A stretch of 64,000 bases of DNA from Bacillota bacterium. GTDB taxonomy: Bacteria > Bacillota > Clostridia > Christensenellales > SZUA-584. The notes under the pieces were generated by a model that made no database searches, was not told where the DNA came from, and worked only from the letters and a program-made list of their open reading frames with translations. This document shows positions 33,360 through 42,847 of this stretch, piece by piece (position 1 is the first letter of the stretch; each line of letters begins with the position of its first letter). The translations under genes were made by a program, and so were the position numbers. Location: NCBI GenBank assembly GCA_023410475.1, contig JAEYPS010000021.1:62001-126000 (forward strand), written 5' to 3'.

Positions 33360-34748
33360 ATGAGCTCACAAGACAAACGAAACAAGTGGTTCTTTGGTTT
33401 AGGTACTGTCGGTCGGGACATGTTCTACTCGCTGGAAAGCATGTTCCTGATGGTATACCTTACTGAGGTAATGAAGCTTTCCAACGAAATGCTCGGGTGG
33501 GTAGGCGGAATCCTGACGGGCCTGCGAATCTTTGATGCGCTGAATGATCCGGTAATGGGGCTTATAGTGGATAATACAAAGTCCCGCTGGGGCAAGTTCA
33601 AGCCGGCAATGCTTTTTGGTGCTTTATCGAGCGCCATATTCGTAGTGCTGTTATTTTCAGATCTCGGGTTGTCTCCGGTAGCGTTTGTAGCTTTTTTTAC
33701 GCTGTGTTATCTTGCCTGGGATATTACATATGGGCTCAACGATATCGCCTACTGGTCGATGCTTCCAGCCTTGACGCTTGATCAGAATAAGCGGGAAAAA
33801 ATAGGTTCGTTTGCAAGGATATGCGCCAATATTGGTCTTTTCGCTGTTGTCGTGGGAATGGAGCCTATAACCGGCGCTTTGACTGAAGCGCTGGGGAACG
33901 CAAAGCAGGCATGGTTTGTTTTTGCCGTGGCCATATCCGTTTTGATGATAGGTTTCCAGTTGTTTACGCTGTTTGGCGCTAAAGAACAGCGCAGCGCGTT
34001 TAAACAGGAGGAAAAGACATCTTTACGGGGCATGTTCCGGGCAATTTTCAAAAACGATCAGCTGTTATTCACCGTCATTTCTATGGCTCTGTTTATGATA
34101 GGATACATGTCAACTACAAACCTTGGATGGCACTTCATGGCATATGCGTATGGCGATGCGGGTATGTATCCGATTTTTGCCGCGGTGGTTGGAGTTTCAC
34201 AGATAACGGCGCTCGCGATTTTTCCGCTCTTCAGCAAACGTTTTAATCGTAAGCAGCTTTATACCGGCGCTACGATACTCGTGCTTGCAGGATACGCATT
34301 GTTCTTCTTTACGCCTATGAACATCATTCCGATAGGCATAGCTGGCGTGCTGCTTTTCGTAGGCGAAGCTTTCATACAACTGCTGATGCTTATGTTCCTT
34401 GCGGATACGATAGAGTACGGGCAGTGGAAATCGGGCAAGCGCAACGAAGCCGTTACATTTTCAGTACAGCCGCTTATAAACAAGATAGGCGGGGCTATTG
34501 CCACCGGCGTAATGACGATAACACTGATACAATCCGGGATAAACGAAGCGGGTACGCTGGGGGCAGCAGTGACTCCGGAAGGCATAACGCAGCTTAAACT
34601 TGCGATGTTCATACTTCCGCTTTTCTGTATCGTAACGGGCTACCTGATCTACCTCTGGAAATACAAGATAGACAAGAAGTTCTATGACAAGATAGTATCA
34701 GACCTTGCCGAGAGGGGCGACATAAAAGGCGATATCGCTGATGCATAA
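33360..34748 (+). CDS. GPH-family sugar:cation symporter (MelB-like)
   Basis: A 12-helix transporter of the glycoside-pentoside-hexuronide family, 462 residues from ATG 33360, which follows AAGGAGG. The N-terminal family motif is clear (FGLGTVGRDMFYSLESMFLMVYLTEVM, then RIFDALNDPVMGLIVDNTKSRWGKFKP) and the second half contains DTIEYGQWKSGKRNEAVTFSVQPL. It is 68 bases from the GH1 gene, so the two likely import and cleave the same disaccharide or glycoside. Confidence 0.9.
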   Translation: MSSQDKRNKWFFGLGTVGRDMFYSLESMFLMVYLTEVMKLSNEMLGWVGGILTGLRIFDALNDPVMGLIVDNTKSRWGKFKPAMLFGALSSAIFVVLLFSDLGLSPVAFVAFFTLCYLAWDITYGLNDIAYWSMLPALTLDQNKREKIGSFARICANIGLFAVVVGMEPITGALTEALGNAKQAWFVFAVAISVLMIGFQLFTLFGAKEQRSAFKQEEKTSLRGMFRAIFKNDQLLFTVISMALFMIGYMSTTNLGWHFMAYAYGDAGMYPIFAAVVGVSQITALAIFPLFSKRFNRKQLYTGATILVLAGYALFFFTPMNIIPIGIAGVLLFVGEAFIQLLMLMFLADTIEYGQWKSGKRNEAVTFSVQPLINKIGGAIATGVMTITLIQSGINEAGTLGAAVTPEGITQLKLAMFILPLFCIVTGYLIYLWKYKIDKKFYDKIVSDLAERGDIKGDIADA

Positions 34749-34766
34749 CAGATATTAACCGTAAAG

Positions 34767-34796
34767 AGGCTGCTTTAGTGAACGAGCGGCCTTTTT
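34767..34796 (+). terminator. Terminator after the symporter
   Basis: AGGCTGCT (34767-34774) pairs with AGCGGCCT (34785-34792), an 8-bp stem with one G-T pair, followed by TTTTT. It lies between convergent genes and works best on the plus strand. Confidence 0.75.
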
Positions 34797-34814
34797 ATAT
34801 GCTTTGGAAAATGA

Positions 34815-37157
34815 TTAGTGAGTGTTCGTAAGCTTTTTTATAACGTATAGATTAGAACCAAAGTCTCCGAGCAGCCTTGTATGCTCGTTGTAATAGCTTC
34901 CTATAAACTGGTTGTTAAGGCGGATGCCCGCATTCAGCATATCGCCGCTGCATTCGTAGCTTTCAACGCAGTCGGTGAGCCGGTAAAACCTGCCCACTGT
35001 TCGCAGTATCAAGCCTTCGGGGTCGAGTGATACAGGAAGTATATGCTTGACGAGCCCGCCGAAGCGCTTTATAAATAAGCTCTGAGGACGGGTGCTGACC
35101 GAATAACGGCTATCGGCGTCAAGCCCGGTAAGCGGAAGACAGTCGTAGCCCTCACTCGCTTGCGTCTGTGTTTGAAAGAATCCGGCGACGGCTTCGCTGC
35201 CGTCGGCGGCTGTGCATTGCCAATGCGTTTTGTTTTCCTTCATCGCGGGCAGCCGCGAAAATCTGCCGTATTGGAACGTTTTGCGGTGCGCCTTGTAGAA
35301 CGCTATCTGCTCTTTTATCTCTTTTCTTTCAACGCGCGTAAGATACTTTAAGTCCATCTCGTAGCCGAGGCATCCGAAACACGCGACATTAAAGCGCGTC
35401 GTCAAAGGAGTGTTCCTCAGCGTCTGCTGGTGAGGAGCCTCGGATACATGCGCGCCCATAGCTGAAAGAGGATAGAGGTGGGAGAGTCCGCCCTGTATCT
35501 TCAGGCGCTCTATGGGGTCGGTGTCGTCCGACGACCATACCTGAGGCGAATAGCACAGCATGCCGAGGTCGAAGCGGTTGCCGCCCGATGAGCAGCTTTC
35601 GAGCAGAACGTGCGGGCGCGGACGGAATATGCGCCCTAAGATATCGTAAAGCCCGATGATATAGCGGTGGAAGAACTCTCCCTGATTTGAAAGCAGCGGA
35701 GAGTAAGCGTCGCTGATATGGCGGTTCATGTCCCACTTGACGTAGGATATGCCCGACTCGTCGATTATGCGCGATACGTTATCAACTATGTAATCGCGAA
35801 CTTGGGGGTTGCAGAGGTCGAGAACGAGCTGGTTGCGCCCGAGCGCAGGCTTTTTTCCGGGCGTGCACACGGCGTATTCGGGATGAGCGCGGTAAAGTTC
35901 GCTGTCCTCATTGACCATCTCGGGCTCGAACCACAGCCCGAACTCCATGCCGAGCCTTCGTATCCTCTTCGCGAAGCGCGGCAGACCGAAAGGCAGCTTC
36001 TTTATATTCACAGTGTATTCGCCAAGCCCCGCTTTGTCGTCGTTGCGTTTGCCGAACCATCCGTCGTCCAGCACGAAAAGCTCTACACCCAGACGGCGGG
36101 CGCGGCGCGCAAGACGGAGAAGCCGCCCCTGGGTAAACTTAAAAAAATGAGCTTCCCAGTTGTTTATCAGCACAGGGCGCTCTTTACCTTGCCAGTCGCC
36201 CCGAACGATATGGTTATTTATAAAGTCGTGAAAGCTTTTTGACAGACCGTTAAAGCCGCCTGAAGAAAACGTCATAATGGCTTCCGGCGTTTCAAACCTT
36301 TCGTCCTTTTTAAGCGTCCACTCGAAGCAGTGAGGGTTTATACCGAGCTGCACGCGCAAGATATCGTGGTTTGAAAGCTCGACCGCTCCGTAATGGTTGC
36401 CGCTGTAAACAAGGTTGAAACCGTAAACGCGACCGCGCTCCTCCGAGGCTGCCTCCTCGGCGAGCAAGAAGCCGGGGTTGTGCCTGTTGCTGCTTGCGCC
36501 CGTAGCTGAGCTGTTCACATACATGCCATACTCGACGGGGCGCTCATGCTTATGAGCCTCTTTAATCCAGCCTCCGTCAAATGTGACAAAGCGAAAGTTT
36601 CTGTTCGGCAGGTCGGTCATCATGCTCATGAGCCGCCTTATCACTAACGGATTCTCGTTGTGGTTGATGAGAACCGCGCGGCGCGTTATGACGTTCGTCT
36701 GCTCGTATACCGTGTAATAGAGCAGCAGCTCAACGTTATTTGAGGCGTCCTGCATAGTTATCTCAAGAGTGGAGCAGCCGTCTCCGTCGCCGTAAGACGA
36801 GGGCAGCGTTTGCATTGGAGGCGCGCCCGGAAATATGCAGTGAGCCTTGTATATGAAGTCGCTGCAAAAGCTCCCGTCAGGCATTTTTATCTCGGCGGGG
36901 GAGTGGCGGTAATCTCCGCGTCCTATGCCCGACCATTCAAGGCACATGTTGTCGAGGCAGTACGTCGGGTCTTGGGGGTCGTATACCACGCTGCTGCCTA
37001 TAAGCGCGGTGCGCTTTAAAACGAGTGCTTGCGGGTCATGAAGCGCAAGGCGCTCGCCGTAATGGATGTGCTCGAGATGCCCGAAGTCCGTTATGCGAAA
37101 CCAATAGCTTGTCTCGTCGGTGGTCAGATAGAAAACGCTTCCCTTTTCTTCTATCAT
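34815..37157 (-). CDS. Alpha-galactosidase, GH36
   Basis: A cytoplasmic 780-residue alpha-galactosidase of the AgaA/RafA type. The beta-sandwich N-terminal domain is followed by the (beta/alpha)8 barrel with LFVLDDGWFGKRNDD, the nucleophile in YVKWDMNR (about D476) and the acid/base in SSDDTDPIERL (about D545). There is no signal peptide. It overlaps the preceding GH13 gene by four bases, so both are translated together; the pair suits raffinose/melibiose-type or isomalto-sugars. Position 551 lacks the usual Tyr (IQGG instead of IQYG). Confidence 0.93.
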   Translation of the reverse strand: MIEEKGSVFYLTTDETSYWFRITDFGHLEHIHYGERLALHDPQALVLKRTALIGSSVVYDPQDPTYCLDNMCLEWSGIGRGDYRHSPAEIKMPDGSFCSDFIYKAHCIFPGAPPMQTLPSSYGDGDGCSTLEITMQDASNNVELLLYYTVYEQTNVITRRAVLINHNENPLVIRRLMSMMTDLPNRNFRFVTFDGGWIKEAHKHERPVEYGMYVNSSATGASSNRHNPGFLLAEEAASEERGRVYGFNLVYSGNHYGAVELSNHDILRVQLGINPHCFEWTLKKDERFETPEAIMTFSSGGFNGLSKSFHDFINNHIVRGDWQGKERPVLINNWEAHFFKFTQGRLLRLARRARRLGVELFVLDDGWFGKRNDDKAGLGEYTVNIKKLPFGLPRFAKRIRRLGMEFGLWFEPEMVNEDSELYRAHPEYAVCTPGKKPALGRNQLVLDLCNPQVRDYIVDNVSRIIDESGISYVKWDMNRHISDAYSPLLSNQGEFFHRYIIGLYDILGRIFRPRPHVLLESCSSGGNRFDLGMLCYSPQVWSSDDTDPIERLKIQGGLSHLYPLSAMGAHVSEAPHQQTLRNTPLTTRFNVACFGCLGYEMDLKYLTRVERKEIKEQIAFYKAHRKTFQYGRFSRLPAMKENKTHWQCTAADGSEAVAGFFQTQTQASEGYDCLPLTGLDADSRYSVSTRPQSLFIKRFGGLVKHILPVSLDPEGLILRTVGRFYRLTDCVESYECSGDMLNAGIRLNNQFIGSYYNEHTRLLGDFGSNLYVIKKLTNTH

Positions 37158-38773
37158 TGTGCCGCCCCCTTATCAATGATAATCGCCTCAAAGGGTCTGA
37201 GCCGTCCGTCGTAATCCGTTCTTACGTAATTCGAAACCAGCACGGAGCCGCCGCAAGGAGCGCTCATGGGCCGTCTGCCGAAGTTGAGCAATACACGATA
37301 AACCCGGCCGTCCTTATCGCGTTCATAGACGAATAAATGCCTTTTAGCGGTTATGAGCGTGAAATCGCCGTATTTGAGTACGTCGCTGCCCGCGCGCAGC
37401 GCTATCATGCGCTTATAGAAGCTGCGGACTGAATCCGGATCGCCCCTCTGTGCGGCAAGGTTTATGCGCGTATAGTTTTTGTTTATACCGAGCCACGGAG
37501 TTCCTGTCGTGAACCCCGCGTTTTTCGTATCGTCCCACTGGAAGGGTGTGCGCGCGTTGTCGCGCGAAGAGCGCTGTATCATGCGCCAGCGGTAAAACCC
37601 CGGTATGCGCAGCCTCTTTGCCGTCTTGTAGATGTTGAGCGATTCGATATCGCGTATGTCTTCCATGCCTGCAAAATCGAAGTTCGTCATGCCTATCTCC
37701 TGCCCCTGATAGATAAATGGCGTGCCTCTGAGCGTCAGCAGCATTACGCACAGCATCTTTGCCGACTGAGCCCAAAACTCATTATCGTCACCGAAACGCG
37801 AAACGCTTCTCGGCTGGTCGTGGTTTTCAAGATAATTGGTGCACCATTCGAGCGTTTGCTGCCACTTCGTTATAACCCTGCCGAATCTTCCGGCGTGGAA
37901 CCTGCGCCTGAACCACTTAACGAAATACTGATCAGTGTCCATATGCTCGAACGAGAATATCATGTCGAGCTCTCCGCGGCTCTCGTCGCATAAGTCTTTT
38001 CCCATCTCGGGAGTAACGAATATCGTCTCGCCGACGGTAAAGCAGTCGTATTTGCTGAGCACGTCGCTGCGCAGCTCGCGCAGTATATCGTGCACGCCCG
38101 GCTGAGAAACGTAATGCTCGCTACCTTTGATAATGAACTTTTTGCTGTCGTCGAACGACGATTTGCTGAGTATGTTTATAACGTCGCACCGAAAGCCCGC
38201 TACGCCCTTCTTCAGCCAGAAGTGCATGACGTCCTTCATCTCTTCGAGCACTTTGGGGTTGCGGTAGTTGAGGTCGGGCTGCTTTTTGGCGAACAGGTGC
38301 ATGTAATATTCGCCGCTCTTTTCGTCAAACTCCCAGCAGCTTCCGCCGAACAGGCTTATCCAGTTGTTTGGGGGCTTTGCGTTTTTCGCGGGTTTCCAGA
38401 TATAATAATCGCGGAAAGGGCTCGATTTGTCGCGGCTTTCTATAAACCACGGATGCTCGTCGGACGTGTGGTTTATGACGAGGTCCATAATGATCTTTAT
38501 ATTGCGCTTTGCGGCCTCGTCTATAAGCCTCTCCATATCGCCCATCGTGCCGAACTTCGGGTCTATATCGCGGTAATCGCTTATGTCGTAGCCGTTGTCC
38601 GCGTCGGGTGAACGGTATACAGGGCTCAGCCATATTACGCCGACGCCAAGGTCCTTTAGCTCGCTGAGGTGCGCTATGATGCCGGGGATGTCTCCGATGC
38701 CGTCGCCGTTCGTATCGGCGAAGCTGCGGGGATAGATTTGGTAGACTACCCGCTCCTGCCACCATTTAGACAT
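37154..38773 (-). CDS. Alpha-glucosidase, GH13 (oligo-1,6-glucosidase type)
   Basis: A 539-residue cytoplasmic GH13 enzyme of the MalL/oligo-1,6-glucosidase subfamily. It opens with WWQERVVYQIYPRSFADTNGDGIGDIPGI, typical of subfamily 31, and has DLVINHTS, the nucleophile in GFRCDVIN (about D197), the acid/base in TVGET (about E249) and the third carboxylate in ENHDQPR (about D319). VIN after the nucleophile favours alpha-1,6 bonds. Start ATG 38773 follows AAGGAGG. First gene of a two-gene unit with the GH36 gene. Confidence 0.92.
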   Translation of the reverse strand: MSKWWQERVVYQIYPRSFADTNGDGIGDIPGIIAHLSELKDLGVGVIWLSPVYRSPDADNGYDISDYRDIDPKFGTMGDMERLIDEAAKRNIKIIMDLVINHTSDEHPWFIESRDKSSPFRDYYIWKPAKNAKPPNNWISLFGGSCWEFDEKSGEYYMHLFAKKQPDLNYRNPKVLEEMKDVMHFWLKKGVAGFRCDVINILSKSSFDDSKKFIIKGSEHYVSQPGVHDILRELRSDVLSKYDCFTVGETIFVTPEMGKDLCDESRGELDMIFSFEHMDTDQYFVKWFRRRFHAGRFGRVITKWQQTLEWCTNYLENHDQPRSVSRFGDDNEFWAQSAKMLCVMLLTLRGTPFIYQGQEIGMTNFDFAGMEDIRDIESLNIYKTAKRLRIPGFYRWRMIQRSSRDNARTPFQWDDTKNAGFTTGTPWLGINKNYTRINLAAQRGDPDSVRSFYKRMIALRAGSDVLKYGDFTLITAKRHLFVYERDKDGRVYRVLLNFGRRPMSAPCGGSVLVSNYVRTDYDGRLRPFEAIIIDKGAAQ

Positions 38774-38872
38774 AGGGCCGCCTCCTTTTTATTGGAATTG
38801 TCGAATTTTGTGAGTATACGATAACAGTTTAGTATAAGTTTGTCTCATACGTCAATGGGGGGTATATGACCG

Positions 38873-38931
38873 GTGTAAAAAAGTATATAGTACAAGCAAA
38901 TTTACACAGTGACATATTATTACGAGTGTAA
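38873..38931. promoter_or_regulatory. Repeated GTGTAA boxes in a divergent intergenic region
   Basis: GTGTAA at 38873-38878 and 38926-38931 and its inverse TTACAC at 38902-38907 lie in the 199-base region between the divergent GH13 and zinc-ribbon genes. They could be an operator set. AT-rich DNA makes chance matches fairly likely. Confidence 0.25.
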
Positions 38932-38972
38932 TAGAATTATACTATAAATTATAAGATATTGGGGTACATAAC

Positions 38973-39203
38973 ATGACGTGTCCGAGATGCAAAAGCTCAA
39001 ACGTTACCGCGCAGGCGGTCACGGAAACAACTTCAAAAGGCAAGGTAAAGGGTTTCGGCTGTATAAAGGCGTTCTTTGGCTGGATTTTCTTTTCTCTGCC
39101 GGGGCTGCTTTGCGGCCTGTGCGGAATGGGTAAGGAGAAGACAAGAACAAGGACAAGGACGACAGTGATAAGGATATGCCAAAATTGCGGCAAACAGTTT
39201 TAG
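38973..39203 (+). CDS. Small zinc-ribbon membrane protein, unknown function
   Basis: A 76-residue product with an N-terminal CPRC and a C-terminal CQNC, which can make one zinc ribbon, flanking a hydrophobic hairpin (about 28-48: CIKAFFGWIFFSLPGLLCGLCG) and an Arg/Thr-rich stretch. Proteins of this build are common in Clostridia and have no known function. ATG 38973 has little Shine-Dalgarno (GGGGTACATAAC). It overlaps the next gene by 28 bases, so the two are likely co-translated. Confidence 0.7.
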   Translation: MTCPRCKSSNVTAQAVTETTSKGKVKGFGCIKAFFGWIFFSLPGLLCGLCGMGKEKTRTRTRTTVIRICQNCGKQF

Positions 39204-39538
39204 GGCTGCTTCAGGACATAGGGGACAGGAGCGGCTGCCACCAGATGCCCGAGAGAAGCTTTATAATAAACGATTACGTTTTTCCGGTCTGCGCGAGATG
39301 CACGGGCGTCGCCTTGGGGCAGATAGCGGCTGTATTCGCGTATATAATAGGGCTGAGGTGCCCTTATTATATCGCGGCGCTGCTGCTTGCCGTAATGGGC
39401 GCGGACTGGCTCATCCAGCGGCTAAGGATAAGAGAATCGACGAATACTCGAAGGTTCATAACCGGAATACTGGGTGGTTTCGGGCTGTTTTGCGTTTATA
39501 TTAATACAGCGATACTGCTGTATAACGCAATATTCTGA
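39176..39538 (+). CDS. DUF2085 family membrane protein
   Basis: A 120-residue membrane protein with the DUF2085 signature: CHQMPERSF (about 21-29) followed by VCARCTGVALGQ (about 38-49), then three hydrophobic helices. The conserved His and Cys residues suggest metal binding at the membrane surface, but no function is established. ATG 39176 follows AAGGAT and lies inside the preceding gene; TTG 39185 is an alternative. Confidence 0.8.
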   Translation: MPKLRQTVLGLLQDIGDRSGCHQMPERSFIINDYVFPVCARCTGVALGQIAAVFAYIIGLRCPYYIAALLLAVMGADWLIQRLRIRESTNTRRFITGILGGFGLFCVYINTAILLYNAIF

Positions 39539-39592
39539 TGATCAATACAAGTAAAATTATTAAGCATAACAGTAAAGGCCATACTTGTAATT

Positions 39593-40099
39593 ATGAAGAT
39601 AGGCGTTTTATCAGATACCCATATACCCGGCAAAGCGAAAGCGCTGCCAAAGGCGGTGCTTGATGCTTTTGCCGGAGCCGATCATATCATACACGCGGGG
39701 GATATCCTTTCAACAGACGTTTTGAACGAACTCGGCAAGCTCGCGCCGGTCACCGCGGTCGCGGGTAACATTGACCCGCCTGAGCTGCGGTATTTGCTCG
39801 GGGAAAAGAAGATAATACTCCTTGGCGGTTTTCGGTTCGGTATCGTTCACGGACACGGGAGCAAAGGCACAACGCTCGGGCGCGCGATAAAAAGCTTCGG
39901 GCATGACGATGTGGACTGTATAATATTCGGGCACAGCCATTACCCTTATTGCGGATATCACGAAGGCATACTGCTCTTTAACCCGGGCTCTCCTACAGAC
40001 AAGCGAAGGAACATGTATTACTCGGCGGGGCTCCTCGAGGCAGGTAAGCGCATTAAGCCGCGAATATTTTACTTTGACAAAGAAGGCTTCGTAAGATAA
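39593..40099 (+). CDS. YfcE/MJ0936-type metallophosphoesterase
   Basis: A 168-residue calcineurin-like phosphodiesterase. The metal motifs are in order: DTH (8-10), GD (about 37), GNID (about 59-62), and the GHSHYP segment (about 115). Such enzymes hydrolyse bis-p-nitrophenyl phosphate in vitro; the natural substrate is unknown. It stands alone, 54 bases after DUF2085 and convergent with the ABC exporter operon. Confidence 0.88.
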   Translation: MKIGVLSDTHIPGKAKALPKAVLDAFAGADHIIHAGDILSTDVLNELGKLAPVTAVAGNIDPPELRYLLGEKKIILLGGFRFGIVHGHGSKGTTLGRAIKSFGHDDVDCIIFGHSHYPYCGYHEGILLFNPGSPTDKRRNMYYSAGLLEAGKRIKPRIFYFDKEGFVR

Positions 40100-40140
40100 A
40101 GGCAGTAAAGCTTAAAGGTATTATAATACTGTAATACTGC

Positions 40141-40183
40141 AAAAAAATATCCCTTTGCCCGCATTAGCGGCGGACAAAGGGAT
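40141..40183 (-). terminator. Terminator of the ABC exporter operon
   Basis: ATCCCTTTG (40149-40157) pairs with CAAAGGGAT (40175-40183), with further inner GC pairing; on the minus strand a run of seven T follows (40147-40141). It lies ten bases after the permease stop. Confidence 0.85.
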
Positions 40184-40192
40184 CGATGTGGG

Positions 40193-42847
40193 TCAGGTCG
40201 TTTCTTCCTTCAGCGCGTCGAGTATGTTTTCCTTCTTTATCTTTGACGTTGAGTAAAGCATCGTCGAAAACACAATTACGAGTATCATCAGCACTGCCAC
40301 ACCGTAGCTCACCCATGGAAGCGTGAATGTGGATGTCAATACTGACTGCTGCATGCCGAAAAGCAGGAACGCTACCGCGACGCTTATGGGAAGGCCGTAG
40401 AGGAGCCCCTTTAATCCATAGAATATGCTCTCAAACCTTATCATGCTGCCGAAGCTCCTAGGCGTCATGCCCACAGAGCGCAGCATCGCGAACTCCCTGC
40501 GCCTTAGCGCTATGTTAGTGGATACTGTGTTGAATATGTTGGCGATGCTTATCAGGCTTATCAGTATTATAAAGCCGTACACGAACACTCCCAGAAACAG
40601 CTGCAGATTCTGCTCGGAGCGAGAGGCGCTCTTTAAGTTGAACACATTTACGCCTTTACCTTCCGTAAGCTGAGCTATCTGTTTTTCAACATACTGATCG
40701 TCGCTGGTCGTCATATATGATTCGTAACTTATTGCGCTGTAGCCCTTCAACTGTTCGAACTTCTCCTCGCTGAAGCTGCCGGCGATACTGTTCCAGACGT
40801 CGTCAGACACTATGAATGTCGCCCTCGATAACTCGCCGGTCAAAACTCCAATAGGGCGCTTGTCGGTTACGGCGCCTATAGTCAATAAAACGCTCTCGCT
40901 GTATTCGCCTGCTTCTTTCGGATCTCCCGCGGTGAACAAAAGCGTATCTCCGGAGTCGACGCGCAGGATATTGCCCGCGACCTTTTTAAAGTCGTTTTCG
41001 CCTATATACATATTGGATTGCCCGTAATTGATTAGTATCGCTTTAGGATGCACCGCATCCGTAAATTCGGACGAATTCAACCCCGCCTCGTCCGCATATT
41101 TTATGAATGACTCATCGTCAAGTCCAACCACGGAAATTATGAAATCGATTTTTCCGCTTGGAGCAATTCCGCTTTGATACATAGTATATTCTTTTGCCGG
41201 ATCGGTTAACTGATCTGCATCCAAAGAGACCGACCCGGTGAGCGTTGAAGTCAATGTAAGTTCATTAACCTGCTCAAGCGCAGCTATTCGTTTATTTATC
41301 TGTTCCTGCTCCGGGCCGAAAGCGCTGTGGTAGTATACCGCTATGTCAAAGTTATACCCTTCGTAGCTAGCGCCCGACAGCCTCGTCGTTATGCTCGTGT
41401 ATGTAGAGACCGTGAGGAACAGCACAAGGCTTATTACGAGTGACAGTATCGTAGCGCGATACCTCTTGCGGCTGCGCTTTAGGTTTTTCAGAGCTATCTC
41501 CGCTTCAAAGCCGAATAGCTTGCGTACAAGCCCCGACGTCCTGACGGCGCTGTGCGTCAGCCTTACCTCTTTGGTTAAGCGTATAGCGTCTATGGGCGTT
41601 ATCTTTGACGCCCGCCTTGCCGGTATCCAAGCGGACATGAATATAGTTACTGCTGACAGTCCGACCGCGGCCGCCACAGCTAGGGGAGGCACGATTAGCG
41701 TCAGCTTAATGCCCGTCGCCACCGTAAGAAAGCTGTCCATCAGCGGCTGTATAGCAGCTACTGTTATAGCCGAGCCTCCTATGCCCGCGAGTATCCCCAG
41801 GGGTACGCCGATAAGCCCGATTAAAAACCCTTCGTAGTATACGCTAACGCGTTTTTGCCGTTTCGTGGCGCCAACGCTCGCGAGCAGCCCCAGCTGCTTT
41901 GAGCGCTCGGCTACGGATATAGCGAACGCGTTATATATCAGTGAAATGGAGGATATCATGATTATCAGTATTATGACAGCCATGAATCCCTGCAGAAACA
42001 GGTAAACGTTATCGTGCCTTACTACGCCGTAGTAACGCAGAAGTTCGTTGTTGAACTCGACGCCTCCCGATGCTGCGGCCTGATTGGCTAGCGCGGGTAT
42101 ATCTTCATATATATCGCGGTTTATATTTTTGGCTGTGATAAAAATATCGACTGTGCCGTCCTGCGAAAGCGCGCTCTCGTCAATGAGCCCCAAAACGCCG
42201 TAACCCGTCGACCAGCTGCTCTCAAAACTAGGAGGTTCCATAACGCCGACGACTGCAAAACGGTCCGAGCGCTGTACCGTAAAAACAGGAGATACAACCT
42301 CATTTCCCTGATCGTCGTATCCAGCGGGAATATAGTCGTTGCCTTCAACCTTGATTCCGTTTGTCATAACTATTTCCCCTATATCGAGATCGAGTATAGA
42401 ACCCACAGTATTGACCGTCCCGTTACCGGTTAGTGAGGATGAGATTAGCACCTCGCCGCTGCTTTCAGGCATACGGCCCGACACAAGGCGTATGGACATC
42501 TGATCGAAGCCGCTTTCGCCGTATTGCCTTACATAATAATATTTTTTTGTGTGCGCCTCAGGCGCGTCAATCGTGGCAAACCCAAGGTCTTTGCTCAGCG
42601 CAGCCGCATCCACGGCATTGCTGTTGGTGATAGCGCTGATATTCTCGGCCGGTACGTCCATAATCTTAGCGTGCCAGTTACCGCCGTCGGCTATCGTGCT
42701 GCGCTGTATCATGCTGACAAGAGAAGTCACGAATACTGCCACGGCTAAAATCATAGCGGTCGAGATAGTGACGCCTATTATCGTTACAATCGTACGCTTT
42801 TTATTCTGCCTGAGGCTTTTGAGCGTAAAGCTTCGGATCACGTTCAT
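40193..42847 (-). CDS. ABC transporter permease with two FtsX domains
   Basis: An 884-residue MacB/LolE-type permease. It has an N-terminal helix (about 20-42), a large extracytoplasmic domain, an FtsX domain with three helices (about 285-410; FAISVAERSKQLGLLASVGATKRQK), a second extracellular domain, and a C-terminal FtsX domain (NIALRRREFAMLRSVGMTPRSFGSM). The start overlaps the ATPase stop by four bases. With a two-component system upstream, it is likely an antimicrobial-peptide or cell-envelope-stress exporter; the substrate is not known. The architecture differs from the ten-helix BceB type. Confidence 0.9.
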   Translation of the reverse strand: MNVIRSFTLKSLRQNKKRTIVTIIGVTISTAMILAVAVFVTSLVSMIQRSTIADGGNWHAKIMDVPAENISAITNSNAVDAAALSKDLGFATIDAPEAHTKKYYYVRQYGESGFDQMSIRLVSGRMPESSGEVLISSSLTGNGTVNTVGSILDLDIGEIVMTNGIKVEGNDYIPAGYDDQGNEVVSPVFTVQRSDRFAVVGVMEPPSFESSWSTGYGVLGLIDESALSQDGTVDIFITAKNINRDIYEDIPALANQAAASGGVEFNNELLRYYGVVRHDNVYLFLQGFMAVIILIIMISSISLIYNAFAISVAERSKQLGLLASVGATKRQKRVSVYYEGFLIGLIGVPLGILAGIGGSAITVAAIQPLMDSFLTVATGIKLTLIVPPLAVAAAVGLSAVTIFMSAWIPARRASKITPIDAIRLTKEVRLTHSAVRTSGLVRKLFGFEAEIALKNLKRSRKRYRATILSLVISLVLFLTVSTYTSITTRLSGASYEGYNFDIAVYYHSAFGPEQEQINKRIAALEQVNELTLTSTLTGSVSLDADQLTDPAKEYTMYQSGIAPSGKIDFIISVVGLDDESFIKYADEAGLNSSEFTDAVHPKAILINYGQSNMYIGENDFKKVAGNILRVDSGDTLLFTAGDPKEAGEYSESVLLTIGAVTDKRPIGVLTGELSRATFIVSDDVWNSIAGSFSEEKFEQLKGYSAISYESYMTTSDDQYVEKQIAQLTEGKGVNVFNLKSASRSEQNLQLFLGVFVYGFIILISLISIANIFNTVSTNIALRRREFAMLRSVGMTPRSFGSMIRFESIFYGLKGLLYGLPISVAVAFLLFGMQQSVLTSTFTLPWVSYGVAVLMILVIVFSTMLYSTSKIKKENILDALKEETT

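Noticed and set aside
34815..38773. Long plus-strand frames inside the GH36 and GH13 genes
   Set aside because: They are mirror frames of strongly conserved enzymes on the minus strand and show no domain resemblance.
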